Shown: positions 1 through 8,299 of the stretch, piece by piece
Position numbering within the stretch: the stretch's first letter is position 1
How the letters are laid out: each line of letters begins with the position of its first letter
Assembly (NCBI RefSeq): GCF_021442325.1
Contig: NZ_CP087879.1
Span: 3,138,017 to 3,202,016 of the forward strand
Reading direction: 5' to 3'
Source of the DNA: Agromyces marinus
Lineage (GTDB): Bacteria > Actinomycetota > Actinomycetes > Actinomycetales > Microbacteriaceae
DNA: 64,000 nt
Notes under the pieces: model-generated
Seen by the model: only the letters and a program-made list of their open reading frames with translations
Told to the model about the DNA's origin: nothing
Database searches by the model: none
Program-made: the position numbers and the translations under genes

Positions 1-233
1 CCCGTGGTCCAGGTCCCCGACCAGGGCACCCAGACCCCGGCCACCGCGCCGCTCGAACCGCTCAGGCGGACCGCGTCGGCCAGGGCCGCGTCGAGTCGCT
101 CGGCGACCTCGGAGTCCAGGCGCCCCTCGACCTGGCCGTGGTCGACGGCGGGGCTGCCCGCGCTGGTGCACCCGGCCAGGCCGACCAGGGCGCAGGCAGC
201 GGCGACGGTCGCGACGACCAGTCGACGGCGCAT
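1..233 (-). CDS. Lipoprotein, serine-hydrolase-like (partial, 3' end off window)
   Basis: Only the first 77 codons are present; the gene runs off the left edge. The ATG at 233 opens a signal peptide (three arginines, a hydrophobic core) ending in the lipobox LVGLAGC with Cys22, so the mature protein should be anchored outside the membrane. The visible mature part, including the stretch SSGAVAGVWVPWSGTW, resembles the N-terminus of actinobacterial class C beta-lactamase / D-alanyl-D-alanine carboxypeptidase lipoproteins. The catalytic SxxK motif would lie beyond the edge, so the enzymatic role is inferred. The lipoprotein call is firm and the family call moderate. Confidence 0.7.
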   Translation of the reverse strand, partial: MRRRLVVATVAAACALVGLAGCTSAGSPAVDHGQVEGRLDSEVAERLDAALADAVRLSGSSGAVAGVWVPWSGTWTT

Positions 234-281
234 CCGCCCTGTTCCTCCAGTCACCGTGCCCCCCGCCGTGTGTCCGGTGCG

Positions 282-287
282 ATTGTA
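282..287 (-). promoter_or_regulatory. Possible -10 box for the lipoprotein gene
   Basis: The minus strand reads TACAAT, about 49 bases upstream of the start at 233, in the 228-base divergent spacer between the lipoprotein gene and the DUF4383 gene. No convincing -35 box was seen. Nothing else recognisable lies in this spacer. Confidence 0.35.
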
Positions 288-461
288 ACCCGGCCGGGCT
301 GAGCCGGAGCGGTGCGCTCCGCATCATCGGCGGAGCCGGGTCGCCGAATCCGAAGCAGTGTCCCCCGAACGACGGACTGCCTCCGATCCAATCCGCATGC
401 CGGGGTGCGTCGAACCCCAACCAGCACGGCGCACGCCGCGCCACGACAAGGAGGCATCGCC

Positions 462-869
462 ATGAAGAACTCACCCAACCGGATCGTCGCGACCGTCTTC
501 GGTGCGGTCTACCTGCTCGTCGGCCTGCTCGGCTTCGCCGTGACCGGCGGCGTCGGCTTCATCGCAACGGAGGGCGGGCTGCTGCTCGGCGTCTTCGCCG
601 TCAACCCGCTGCACAACATCGCCCACCTCGCCATCGGTGCGGCGCTGCTCATCGCCGGACTCGCCAACGCCGCCGCGGCGCGCATCGTGAACACGGTCGT
701 CGGCGCGGCCTACCTGCTGCTCGGCGTCATCGGCTTCTTCATCGCGGGCACGCCCGCGAACATCCTCGCGCTGAACACCCCCGACCACTTCCTGCACCTC
801 GCGAGCGCGATCGTGCTGCTGGGGGTCGGCGTGGGTGCCGAGCGCTCGACGCGCATGGCGACGGCATAG
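462..869 (+). CDS. DUF4383 small integral membrane protein
   Basis: The product is a 135-residue protein with about four hydrophobic segments (roughly residues 8-30, 36-52, 60-78 and 100-128) separated by short polar loops. The PLHNIAHLAIGAALL and DHFLHLASAIVLL stretches, with a repeated H...HL pattern, are typical of actinobacterial DUF4383 proteins, whose function is unknown. The ATG at 462 was chosen because AAGGAGG lies 8 bases upstream; upstream in-frame codons look non-coding. The next gene starts 10 bases after the stop, so the two probably form an operon. It is expected in the cytoplasmic membrane. Confidence 0.85.
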   Translation: MKNSPNRIVATVFGAVYLLVGLLGFAVTGGVGFIATEGGLLLGVFAVNPLHNIAHLAIGAALLIAGLANAAAARIVNTVVGAAYLLLGVIGFFIAGTPANILALNTPDHFLHLASAIVLLGVGVGAERSTRMATA

Positions 870-879
870 GGGGCCGACC

Positions 880-1404
880 ATGCACGCACCGGCGACGATG
901 ACGCGGACGTGGCCCATGCTCGCCGCGCTCGGCGCGGGCCTCGTGCTCGCGGCACTCGCAGCCGGTGCCGGGGGTGCGCCGCGGATCGTCCTGGCCGGGC
1001 TCGGCATCGCCGCGCTCGGCTGGGGCGTCCGCGCGCTGCACCGGGGGCGGGTGGTCGCGCCGCGCGCGACCCTCGCGATCACGGCGCTGCTCATCGCCGC
1101 GACGGGGGTCGCGGCATCCGTCGGCGCCCTGCGCACGGTCCCGGGCCTCCCGGTCGCCGTGCTCGTCGTGTTCCTCGCCGTCATCGCGGCGGCAGCCGCC
1201 CACGCGGTGCGCTTCGGTGGATCGCGCAGGAGGCGGAGGGCCGTACCGGAACGGGGTGCGGCCCGCAGTCTCGCGGGCCTGGCCGTCGGCGCGATCCTCG
1301 TCGCCGCGCTCGCGACGCCCGCGCTCGCGGCGACCGAGGCGGGCCGCTCGGCGGTACCGCACGGCGAGCACGGCGACTCGGCCCCGGGCGGGCACGCTCA
1401 CTGA
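880..1404 (+). CDS. Hypothetical membrane protein
   Basis: This 174-residue protein has about five hydrophobic segments, a basic RRRRR patch near residue 118, and a histidine-containing tail (HGEHGDSAPGGHAH). It follows the DUF4383 gene by 10 bases. No family was recognised. The histidine tail could bind a metal, but that is only a suggestion. The 3' end overlaps the convergent helicase gene by 7 bases (1398-1404), leaving no room for a terminator between them. Confidence 0.7.
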   Translation: MHAPATMTRTWPMLAALGAGLVLAALAAGAGGAPRIVLAGLGIAALGWGVRALHRGRVVAPRATLAITALLIAATGVAASVGALRTVPGLPVAVLVVFLAVIAAAAAHAVRFGGSRRRRRAVPERGAARSLAGLAVGAILVAALATPALAATEAGRSAVPHGEHGDSAPGGHAH

Positions 1405-2753
1405 CCGCGGCCGGGCGCGTCGGGCGATGACGCACCGGCCGTCTCCTCCGCGATCGCCGCTCCGGCCTCTCGCTCCGCGCGCGACATGAACCGCTCCACG
1501 TCGCGGTCGACGATGATGTCGCGCGGAGCGAGCGGCCGCGCGAGGTACAGCCCGTCGAGGCTCGTGAGCCGCGACAGCGCGACGTACGTCTGGCCGGGGC
1601 TGAACACCCGCGGCCCGAGGTCGACGATCGCCGTGTCGTAGCTCGCGCCCTGCGACTTGTGGATGGTCACGGCCCAGGCCAGGCGCAGCGGGAACTGGGT
1701 GAACTCGGCCACGACCTCGCGCTCGAGCTTCTTCGCCCGCTGGTCCCACGAGTAGCGGAACTTCTCCCAGGTCGCCGGCTCGACCTCGTGCTCCTCGCCG
1801 TCGACCTCGACGCGCAGCTCGCGATCGAGCGAGGTCACCGTGCCGATGGTGCCGTTGACCCAGCGCGGCCCCTCGCCCCACGTGCCCGTGTCGTTGCGCA
1901 GGAACATGACCTGCGCCCCGACCTTGAGCTCGAGCCGTTCGTCGGCCGGGTAGCCGCGACCGCCGAACTCGCCGACGACCTCGGCCTCGTTCGTGAGCGA
2001 GTGCCCGGGCAGGCGGTGCAGCGCGGCCCGGTTGATGCGGTTCACGGTCTGGTTCGTGGTGGCGAGCGTGATCGCACCGTGCTCGGGCACGGGCCGTCGC
2101 GCGCCGGTGTCGTTCAGCACGCCCGCGATCTCGGCCGTCACCATGCCGTGGCGGACCGCGTTCAGCATGTGCTTGAACGCGTCGTCGTGCTGGCGGTGCA
2201 CCTCGCCGAGCTCGAAGATCCGCAGGTCCGCCTCGTCCCAGACCTTCGCGTCGAAGAACCACATCGAGCGATACGTGTCGGCGAAGTAGCGCCGTTCGTC
2301 GCCCGACCCCGGAACCGGCGCGAGCTGGTACGGATCGCCGAACAGCACGACCTGCACGCCGCCGAACGGCTCGTGCGGCCGCTGGCGCGCCTGCCGGAGC
2401 GAGCGATCCATCGCGTCCATCAGGTCGGCGTCGACCATCGACACCTCGTCGACCACGAGCGTGTCCATCGCGTTCAGGATCTTGCGCACGGCGTCGTTCT
2501 GCTCGATCTCGCGATCGGCGATGACCCCGATCGGGAGCCGGAAGAGGGAGTGGATGGTCTGGCCGCCGACGTTCAGCGCGGCCACGCCGGTCGGCGCGCA
2601 GATCGCGATCTGCTTGCCCGTGTTCCAGTTGAGGTGGTTCAGCAGCGTCGACTTGCCCGTCCCGGCGCGGCCCGTGACGAACACGTGCTCGCGCGTGTGC
2701 TCGATCGCCCGGAACACCGCCTCCTGTTCGGCGGTCAGGGTGACGTGCTGCAA
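1398..2753 (-). CDS. Pif1-like / UvrD-C superfamily 1 DNA helicase
   Basis: This 451-residue superfamily 1B ATPase carries a Walker A motif GRAGTGKST at residues 28-36, a CAPTGVAA motif Ia at about 52-59, a Walker B VDEVSM at 101-106, and FGDPYQLAPV motif III near 140. A C-terminal TIHKSQG motif near 370 is the UvrD-like helicase C domain typical of Pif1/RecD proteins. It lacks the extra N- and C-terminal domains of larger RecD2 proteins, so it is a minimal helicase. It probably unwinds DNA 5'-to-3' in repair or replication. It stands alone with its own promoter (TACAGT at about 2813-2818, minus strand). Family call strong, biological role open. Confidence 0.9.
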   Translation of the reverse strand: MQHVTLTAEQEAVFRAIEHTREHVFVTGRAGTGKSTLLNHLNWNTGKQIAICAPTGVAALNVGGQTIHSLFRLPIGVIADREIEQNDAVRKILNAMDTLVVDEVSMVDADLMDAMDRSLRQARQRPHEPFGGVQVVLFGDPYQLAPVPGSGDERRYFADTYRSMWFFDAKVWDEADLRIFELGEVHRQHDDAFKHMLNAVRHGMVTAEIAGVLNDTGARRPVPEHGAITLATTNQTVNRINRAALHRLPGHSLTNEAEVVGEFGGRGYPADERLELKVGAQVMFLRNDTGTWGEGPRWVNGTIGTVTSLDRELRVEVDGEEHEVEPATWEKFRYSWDQRAKKLEREVVAEFTQFPLRLAWAVTIHKSQGASYDTAIVDLGPRVFSPGQTYVALSRLTSLDGLYLARPLAPRDIIVDRDVERFMSRAEREAGAAIAEETAGASSPDAPGRGQ

Positions 2754-2910
2754 CGGTCGGCCTTCGTGGGTCGTGGTCGGTCGGGGGCGGATGCCGCGGC
2801 GCGGGCGTCTTCACTGTAGACCGCGTGTCCTCCGTGCGTGCCGGGCACGCGGCATCCGTCGATGCCGACGGCACCCCTGTGGAGAAGCCGGGGGCTCGAC
2901 GGGTGCTGTC

Positions 2911-2926
2911 TAGACTTGGCCGGGTG
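2911..2926 (+). promoter_or_regulatory. Leaderless promoter and GTG start of the membrane-anchored gene
   Basis: The -10 box TAGACT (2911-2916) is followed 7 bases later by GTG (2924). This spacing places the transcription start at or next to the start codon, so the mRNA is probably leaderless. That argues against a longer in-frame reading from 2825, whose extra 33 residues look like non-coding sequence. Confidence 0.65.
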
Positions 2927-3973
2927 AGCAGCACCGTGCGACGCGAGGGTCGCCTGTCGCCGGCCGCGATCGCGGGGTGGTCGGGCCTGACCGTGCTGCT
3001 GATCGGTGCGTTCCTCGCCGCGCTGGGCGGCCTGAACCAGAGCCTGTACGGTGCGCCCGCGTTCGTCGAGCGCTACCTCGAGGCGGTCGCGAACGACGAC
3101 ATCCTCACCGCGATGACCACGCCCGGCGTCGAACTCGACGAGGGCCATCTCGCGGCGGCCGGGCTCCCGGAGGACACGTCGAGGGCGATGCTGCGGGCGG
3201 GTGTCGTCGAGTCCGGCCCGGAGGACGTGCGGGTGATCTCCGACGTGGCCCACCCCGACGGGTCCCACACCGTGACCGTGAGCTACCGACTCGACACCTC
3301 GATCGCCCAGACCGCGTTCGAGGTGAACCCCATCGAGCCGCTCTACGGGGTGCTCCACCGGTGGGAGTTCGCGACCAGTCCGCTGGCCGTCGTCCACGTC
3401 ACCGCGGCGCACAACCCGCTGTTCACGGTGGGCGCCCTCACCCTCGACACGCGCGCCACGAAGTCGGGCGACGAACTCGCGGCGTTCACGCAGACCGCGC
3501 CGTACCTCGCGGTCGCACCCGCCGCGTACGAGTTCGGCTACACGTCGACCCTGCTCGAGGCCGTGCCCTCGCAGGTGCTCGCCGAGCCGGGCGCGGTCGT
3601 CGAGGCCACCGTCGACGCGCTGCCCACGGCGGCGTTCGTCGAGCGCGTGCAGACGAACGTCGACGAGTACCTCGAAGACCAGTGCGCATCGCAGCCGGTG
3701 CTCCAGCCGGCCGGGTGCCCGTTCGGCGTCACGATCGACGACCGCGTCGTGGGCGAGCCCGTGTGGACCATCGCGGAGTCGCCCGAGGTCACCCTCGTTC
3801 CGGGCGACTCCGCGTTCGAGATGCCGCCCACCCCGGGGGTGGCGCACATCTCGGTCGAGATCCAGTCCCTGTTCGACGGCACGTACTCGACGCTCGAGCA
3901 GGACGAGGGATTCATGCTCGCGCTCGACGCCACCGTGCGCCCCGACGGTTCGATCTCGATCCAGCTGCGCTGA
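2924..3973 (+). CDS. Hypothetical membrane-anchored extracytoplasmic protein
   Basis: The product has 349 residues. After a short basic N-terminus there is one membrane segment (about residues 14-37, AIAGWSGLTVLLIGAFLAAL). A roughly 310-residue mixed alpha/beta domain follows, beginning with a short helical part (FVERYLEAVANDDILTAM) reminiscent of NTF2-like stalks. Two cysteines (in EDQCASQPVLQPAGCPFG) could form a disulfide outside the cell. No enzyme motif is visible. The start follows the leaderless promoter at 2911. The family is unknown to me; similar one-pass proteins are common in Microbacteriaceae. Confidence 0.8.
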   Translation: MSSTVRREGRLSPAAIAGWSGLTVLLIGAFLAALGGLNQSLYGAPAFVERYLEAVANDDILTAMTTPGVELDEGHLAAAGLPEDTSRAMLRAGVVESGPEDVRVISDVAHPDGSHTVTVSYRLDTSIAQTAFEVNPIEPLYGVLHRWEFATSPLAVVHVTAAHNPLFTVGALTLDTRATKSGDELAAFTQTAPYLAVAPAAYEFGYTSTLLEAVPSQVLAEPGAVVEATVDALPTAAFVERVQTNVDEYLEDQCASQPVLQPAGCPFGVTIDDRVVGEPVWTIAESPEVTLVPGDSAFEMPPTPGVAHISVEIQSLFDGTYSTLEQDEGFMLALDATVRPDGSISIQLR

Positions 3974-3999
3974 GCGCGCCCGCCGGTCCACCTCGCGTC

Positions 4000-4061
4000 G
4001 GAATCCGGTTCCGGCCACGGAACCCGCACCTGATGGGGTTCCCACGCCAGAAGGGGATTCC
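4000..4061. terminator. Nested inverted repeats between convergent genes
   Basis: GGAATCC (4000-4006) pairs with GGATTCC (4055-4061). GGTTCC (4007-4012) pairs with GGAACC (4019-4024), and GGAACCC (4019-4025) can instead pair with GGGTTCC (4036-4042). The set lies between a plus-strand stop (3973) and a minus-strand stop (4074), so bidirectional termination is the simplest role. No T-tract follows. Confidence 0.45.
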
Positions 4062-4073
4062 AGCGCGGCGGGC

Positions 4074-6074
4074 TCAGCGCGCGCCGTCGCGATCGGCGAG
4101 CGCCGCGAGCCGGGCGTTGTAGGCCTCGAGCTCGGCCTCCCCCGTTCGGTCGGCGTGCCGGTCGCGCCGCCTGCTCTCCTTCGCATCCGACCGCGACCAC
4201 TGCACCGCGACCGCGATCGCCAGTGCGACGGTCGGGATCTCGCCGATCGACCAGGCGATGCCGCCGCCGACCTGCTGGTCGGCGAGCGCGTCGATGCCCC
4301 ACCCCATCGCGCCGTACCAGTCGGCGAGCATGAGGCCCGTGCCCACCATGATCGCCAGGCCGAAGAACGCGTGGAAGGCCATCGTGCCGAGCAGGAGCAG
4401 CAGCCGGAACGGATACGGGAGCCGGTACGGCACCGGGTCGATGCCGATCAGCGACTGCACGAACAGGTACCCCGTGATCAGGAAGTGCACGACCATCCAC
4501 TGGTGGCCGATGACGTGGTCCTCCATCGACCAGCGGAACAGCCCGGAGTAGTAGAACACCCAGAGCGAACCGGCGAACAGCACGGCCGCGACGATCGGGT
4601 TGGCGATGACGCCGGCGAACCGGGAGTGGACGGCGAGCAGGATCCACTCGCGCCCGCCGCGGCTGCCGTCCTTGCGGGGGTGGATGGCCCGGGCTGCGAG
4701 GGTCACGGGCGCACCCGGGACGAGCAGCACTGGCACCGCCATGGTGAGCATCATGTGCCCGAGCATGTGCGCCGAGAACAGGTACTGCTCGTAGACCGCG
4801 ACTCCGCCGCTCGTGACCCACGCGAGCAGCACGAGGCCTGCGACCCACAGCACGGTGCGGTAGATCGGCCAGCGGTCGCCGCGTCGCCGGAGCCGGACGG
4901 CTCCGGCGACGTAGAAGAAGATGCCGAACCCGCACGCGAGCAGCCACAGCAGGTCGGGACGCCACTCGGTGAGGTAGCTCCAGCCGTCCGGCCACGGCGG
5001 CAGGGGCTCGCCGGTGAGGATCTCGGCCGGGGTCCGGGCCAGCCCGCCGGACGTGTCCTCGGTCACGGGCGTGGCGGTCCGGGCGAGCGCCGCGGCGACA
5101 CCCGACGCGAGACCCATGAACGCGAGCTCGACGACGACGAGGAGCCAGAACGTGCGGGTAGCCGACTGCGTGCCCGTCGCGCCCGGGCGGGCGGTGAGCT
5201 TCGCCATCCGCCCGATCATGAAGCGCCGTTGCACGGCGCCGAAGAGTCCGAGCGCGATGAGCGCGGCGACCTTCAAGACCACGAGCACCCCGTACGGGGA
5301 GACCAGCTGGTCGAGGGTGCCGATGCGCAGCGCGGCGCTCGCGTACCCCGAGATCGCGACGACGACGAACGCGATGAGCGCCACCGTCGAGTACCGGCCG
5401 AGGACGACGACCAGGCGGTCGCCGCCGAGCGCGGGCTTCAGCAGGACGATCGTGATGAGTCCGCCGAGCCATGCGGCGGCGAGCGCGAGGTGCAGCCCGA
5501 GCGCGACGACGGCCTCGGTGTGGCCGGACGACCCGGCGGCATGGCCCTGCTGCGCCATCGGCAGGAGTGCCACGAGGGCCAGCGCGGTCACGAAGACGAG
5601 CGCGGTGTGGTTGCGGACCGCGAACGCGAGGACGGTCACGGCTGCCGCGATGAGCGTCGTCGCGAGCCACGCCTGCCCGAGTTCGATGGCGGTGACGAAC
5701 TGGCCGAGCTGCTGGCCGAACCGGTCGGTGAAGGAGAACTCCGCACCCGTGACCAGCGAGAAGGTGAGCACCGTGGTCGCGGCGCTCGCGACGGCCATGA
5801 CGGCGGCGGATGCCGCGGCCACGTCGAGTGCGAGCCCGAACTCGCGCCGCTTCGGGCTGAGCGCCCACACGGCGAGCACGAGGGCGCCGATCATGCCCGC
5901 GGCGCCGAGGTTCACGAAGAGCTTCGCGACGGGCACGCCCCAGCGCGCGACCGGGCCCGGATCCTGGATCGGGTACGGGTCCGCTCCCCCGCCGTACGCG
6001 AGTCCGACGGTGGTCGCGATGAGGGCCACGGCGACGAGAGCGGCGGGGCCGAACACGCGGGCGGAACGAGTCAC
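4074..6074 (-). CDS. CopD-CtaG fusion: copper resistance D / cytochrome c oxidase assembly protein
   Basis: This polytopic membrane protein of 666 residues joins two families. The N-terminal half (about 1-330) has the CopD-type helices with LGLHLALAAAWLGGL and the RYSTVALIAFVVVAISGY segment, associated with copper handling. The C-terminal half (about 365-640) is a caa3-type CtaG domain with conserved histidines in FSAHMLGHMMLTM, DHVIGHQWMVVHF and AFHAFFG. CtaG is thought to deliver copper to the CuB site of cytochrome c oxidase. This fusion is common in actinobacteria. The tail after about 635 is charged and probably cytoplasmic. The gene is monocistronic. Confidence 0.92.
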   Translation of the reverse strand: MTRSARVFGPAALVAVALIATTVGLAYGGGADPYPIQDPGPVARWGVPVAKLFVNLGAAGMIGALVLAVWALSPKRREFGLALDVAAASAAVMAVASAATTVLTFSLVTGAEFSFTDRFGQQLGQFVTAIELGQAWLATTLIAAAVTVLAFAVRNHTALVFVTALALVALLPMAQQGHAAGSSGHTEAVVALGLHLALAAAWLGGLITIVLLKPALGGDRLVVVLGRYSTVALIAFVVVAISGYASAALRIGTLDQLVSPYGVLVVLKVAALIALGLFGAVQRRFMIGRMAKLTARPGATGTQSATRTFWLLVVVELAFMGLASGVAAALARTATPVTEDTSGGLARTPAEILTGEPLPPWPDGWSYLTEWRPDLLWLLACGFGIFFYVAGAVRLRRRGDRWPIYRTVLWVAGLVLLAWVTSGGVAVYEQYLFSAHMLGHMMLTMAVPVLLVPGAPVTLAARAIHPRKDGSRGGREWILLAVHSRFAGVIANPIVAAVLFAGSLWVFYYSGLFRWSMEDHVIGHQWMVVHFLITGYLFVQSLIGIDPVPYRLPYPFRLLLLLGTMAFHAFFGLAIMVGTGLMLADWYGAMGWGIDALADQQVGGGIAWSIGEIPTVALAIAVAVQWSRSDAKESRRRDRHADRTGEAELEAYNARLAALADRDGAR

Positions 6075-6114
6075 CGTACGAGCCTAGGCGAGTCCGCTGG
6101 GCTGTGGGCACGAC

Positions 6115-6148
6115 GAAGGGGCGCACCGGATGGACCGGGCGCCCCTTC
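6115..6148 (-). terminator. Terminator hairpin after hup
   Basis: GAAGGGGCGC (6115-6124) pairs with GCGCCCCTTC (6139-6148), and an inner CCGG/CCGG extends the stem to 14 pairs with one bulged A. It starts 34 bases past the hup stop and has no T-tract, as is usual in high-GC actinobacteria. The GAAGGGGCG arm recurs in the rpsN terminator. Confidence 0.7.
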
Positions 6149-6181
6149 GGGAGTCTCGGGTGCGTCGTGCGACGCCGCCGA

Positions 6182-6469
6182 CTACTTCGCGGCGGCCTTG
6201 AGCTTCGAGCCCGCGGTGACCTTGACCGAGTTGCCGGCGGCGATCTGGATGGTCTCGCCGGTCTGCGGGTTGCGGCCCGTGCGGGCGGCGCGGTGCGTGC
6301 GCTCGACGGCGAGCCAGCCCGGGATCGACACCTTGGTGCCCGAGCCGACGGACTCGGCGAGGGTGTCGAAGAAGCCGTTGAGCACGGCGTCGACGGACGT
6401 CTGGCTCTGGCCCGTCGCCGCAGCGATCTTGGCAACGAGCTCCGACTTGTTGAGCGACTTGTCAGCCAT
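6182..6469 (-). CDS. hup: DNA-binding protein HU
   Basis: This 95-residue HU family protein is a nucleoid-associated DNA bender that works as a dimer. The helical dimerisation part (MADKSLNKSELVAKIAA onward) is followed by the conserved KVSIPGWLAVERTHRAARTG and RNPQTGETIQI segment that forms the beta-arm contacting DNA. Length is close to the family norm of about 90. It lacks the long lysine-rich C-terminal tail of mycobacterial HupB, ending simply in KLKAAAK. The ATG at 6469 has GAGGAC upstream; a longer reading from 6649 would be non-coding. Confidence 0.97.
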   Translation of the reverse strand: MADKSLNKSELVAKIAAATGQSQTSVDAVLNGFFDTLAESVGSGTKVSIPGWLAVERTHRAARTGRNPQTGETIQIAAGNSVKVTAGSKLKAAAK

Positions 6470-6568
6470 GGAATGTCCTCCTCGGACGTTCGCTGTTGGT
6501 ACAGCTGTCGTGTGGAAACACGGGTATCGATCGTGACGATCTCCCCCGTGGCCGTTCAGGCCGCCTCG

Positions 6569-6574
6569 AATGTA
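6569..6574 (-). promoter_or_regulatory. Likely -10 box of hup
   Basis: The minus strand reads TGCTACATT, an extended -10 element about 100 bases upstream of the hup start. It gives a leader of roughly 90 bases. Confidence 0.5.
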
Positions 6575-6629
6575 GCAGAATCCCGCGGAATCACGCGGAT
6601 TTCCGGGCTTTCTCCGGCGGTTCGCGGTC

Positions 6630-6702
6630 CCGAACGCACGACGCGGCACCCGCCCCTGCCCCGATCGGGGCGAGAAGCGGATGCCGCGTGCCGGGCGTTC
6701 GG
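6630..6702 (-). terminator. Large hairpin after the cold-shock gene
   Basis: CCGAACGC and GCGGCA on the left (6630-6649) pair imperfectly with TGCCGC and GGCGTTCGG on the right (6682-6702). A perfect 14-base palindrome GCCCCGATCGGGGC sits inside (6658-6671). It follows the csp stop directly. Confidence 0.6.
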
Positions 6703-6703
6703 A

Positions 6704-6910
6704 CTAGCCGATCACCTGGATGTTCGCTGCCTGAAGACCCTTCGGGCCGCGTTCGGTCTCGAACTCGACCTTCTGGTTCTCCTCCAGGGAGCGGTAGCCA
6801 CCGCCCTGGATGGCGCTGAAGTGCGCGAAGACGTCGGCGCTGCCGTCGTCCGGAGCGATGAAGCCGAAGCCCTTTTCCGAGTTGAACCACTTGACGGTTC
6901 CGGTTGCCAT
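6704..6910 (-). CDS. Cold-shock domain protein (Csp family)
   Basis: This is a 68-residue single cold-shock domain protein, the full family length. It carries the RNA-binding motifs RNP1 (KGFGFI, about 13-18) and RNP2 (VFAHF, about 27-31). The start [18 protein letters not shown] is diagnostic. Such proteins bind single-stranded RNA and DNA and melt mRNA structure. GAAGGA lies upstream of the ATG at 6910. The region up to 7029 contains no gene and presumably holds its promoter and leader. Whether it is cold-induced cannot be told from sequence. Confidence 0.97.
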   Translation of the reverse strand: MATGTVKWFNSEKGFGFIAPDDGSADVFAHFSAIQGGGYRSLEENQKVEFETERGPKGLQAANIQVIG

Positions 6911-7029
6911 GCTGTGTTTTCCTTCTGTGTTCGTGCCACCGCCCGATTCGGCGGTGGCTGCGCGGCCGTATGGCCGTGCGGGTCCGGGCGCGTACTCCAC
7001 GCCCGGCGTCTGTGGTCGACGTGCTTACA

Positions 7030-8178
7030 TCATCGCCGACGGAGCTGCCCAGCGATAGGGCAGTCGAATGGATCGCGTGCGGCGAGGCCGACGCGATTGA
7101 GGTAGCGGACGACGATGGCGTAGGACTGCGCCATCGTGGCCTCGGTGTACGGAACGCCCGCCGTCCGGCAGTGCTCGCGGACGATCTCGCGCGCCCGCGC
7201 GAGGTGCGGCCGCGGCATCGACGGGAACAGGTGGTGCTCGACCTGGTGGTTGAGGCCGCCGTAGAGGGCGGTCGCCCACCACCCGCCGGTGATGTTGCGC
7301 GAGGTGAGGACCTGCTTCGAGAGGAAGTCGAGCTTCGCATCGGCCGGGACGATCGGCATGCCCTTGTGGTTGGGCGCGAACGAGGCGCCCATGTAGACGC
7401 CGAACACCGCGAGCTGCACGCCGAGGAAGGCGAACGCCATGCCGAGCGGGAGGACCCAGAAGACGGCGGTGAGCACGATCGCGAACCTGAGCGCGATCGA
7501 GCCGAGCTCGATCCAGCGCCCGCGGATGGGACGGCGCTCGAAGAGCGATCCGACCGACCGGACGTGGAGGTTCACGCCCTCGAGCGTGAGCAGCGGGAAG
7601 AAGAGCCAGCCCTGGCGGCGAGTGATGAACGCCATCACGCCCCGCTGCCGGGCGGCATCCGCCTCGACGAACGAGATCGTGTCGAACTCGATGTCGGGAT
7701 CCTTGCCGAGCCGGTTCGGGTTGGCGTGGTGGCGGGTGTGCTTGGTCATCCACCACGCGTAGCTGATGCCGACGATGTTGGCGAGCAGGCGCCCGACGCG
7801 GTCGTTCGCCGGCCCGGAGGCGAAGACCGCGCGATGCGAGGCCTCGTGCGCGATGAAGGCGAACTGGGTGAGGATGATCCCGAAGGCGGCCGCGATGAGC
7901 AGCTGGTACCACGAGTCGCCGAGCAGGATGAATCCGGTGATGGCCCCGGCGAGCGCGAGGGTGAGCCCGATGATCAGGACGAGGTAGAAGACGGGGGTCC
8001 GGTTGAGCAGTCCCGTCTCGCGGATGACGCGCGCGACCGCGGTGTAGCTGCCGGTGACGTCGGTGCGGTCGCTTCGGGGCTTCGTCGCCCGGTATCCGCT
8101 GTTCGGTGGTACCTGGGAGAGGGTATGTGAGGTGATGCGGTGCTTTCCAGCCGGTCGTCGACTTCCCAGCCGGGTCAC
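7030..8178 (-). CDS. Fatty acid desaturase (membrane di-iron)
   Basis: This 382-residue membrane fatty acid desaturase has the three histidine clusters that bind the di-iron centre: HEASH, HTRHH and NHQVEHHLF. Hydrophobic hairpins lie around LVLIIGLTLALAGAITGFILL and in the middle of the protein. It introduces a double bond into membrane fatty acyl chains and so helps set membrane fluidity. The start is uncertain: GTG at 8178 is the last canonical start codon before the conserved part, and the first 45 or so residues are not conserved-looking. It lies upstream of the cold-shock gene; a shared cold response is possible but unproven. Confidence 0.88.
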   Translation of the reverse strand: MTRLGSRRPAGKHRITSHTLSQVPPNSGYRATKPRSDRTDVTGSYTAVARVIRETGLLNRTPVFYLVLIIGLTLALAGAITGFILLGDSWYQLLIAAAFGIILTQFAFIAHEASHRAVFASGPANDRVGRLLANIVGISYAWWMTKHTRHHANPNRLGKDPDIEFDTISFVEADAARQRGVMAFITRRQGWLFFPLLTLEGVNLHVRSVGSLFERRPIRGRWIELGSIALRFAIVLTAVFWVLPLGMAFAFLGVQLAVFGVYMGASFAPNHKGMPIVPADAKLDFLSKQVLTSRNITGGWWATALYGGLNHQVEHHLFPSMPRPHLARAREIVREHCRTAGVPYTEATMAQSYAIVVRYLNRVGLAARDPFDCPIAGQLRRR

Positions 8179-8250
8179 GCGGGCGAACGCCCACTGCAGA
8201 TTGCTGAACAGTACACCATCGTCATGGACGAAGACTGTGTACCGGACGAG

Positions 8251-8285
8251 CGAAGGGGCGCCCCGCGATGCGGGACGCCCCTTCG
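8251..8285 (-). terminator. Terminator hairpin after rpsN
   Basis: CGAAGGGGCG (8251-8260) pairs with CGCCCCTTCG (8276-8285), with an inner CCCGC/GCGGG stem (8262-8266 and 8270-8274). It lies 14 bases past the rpsN stop and has the same arm as the hup terminator. Confidence 0.75.
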
Positions 8286-8299
8286 AAGCGGGTGAACGC

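Noticed and set aside
739..2934. Open frame of about 730 residues on the minus strand overlapping the Pif1-like gene
   Set aside because: It is a shadow frame, rich in Arg/Ala/Pro, with no motif. High-GC genes commonly leave long empty frames like this. The helicase frame has full motif support.
2735..4186. Minus-strand open frame opposite the membrane-anchored gene
   Set aside because: Its composition is the anti-codon shadow of the plus-strand gene, and it runs across two gene ends and the intergenic hairpins.
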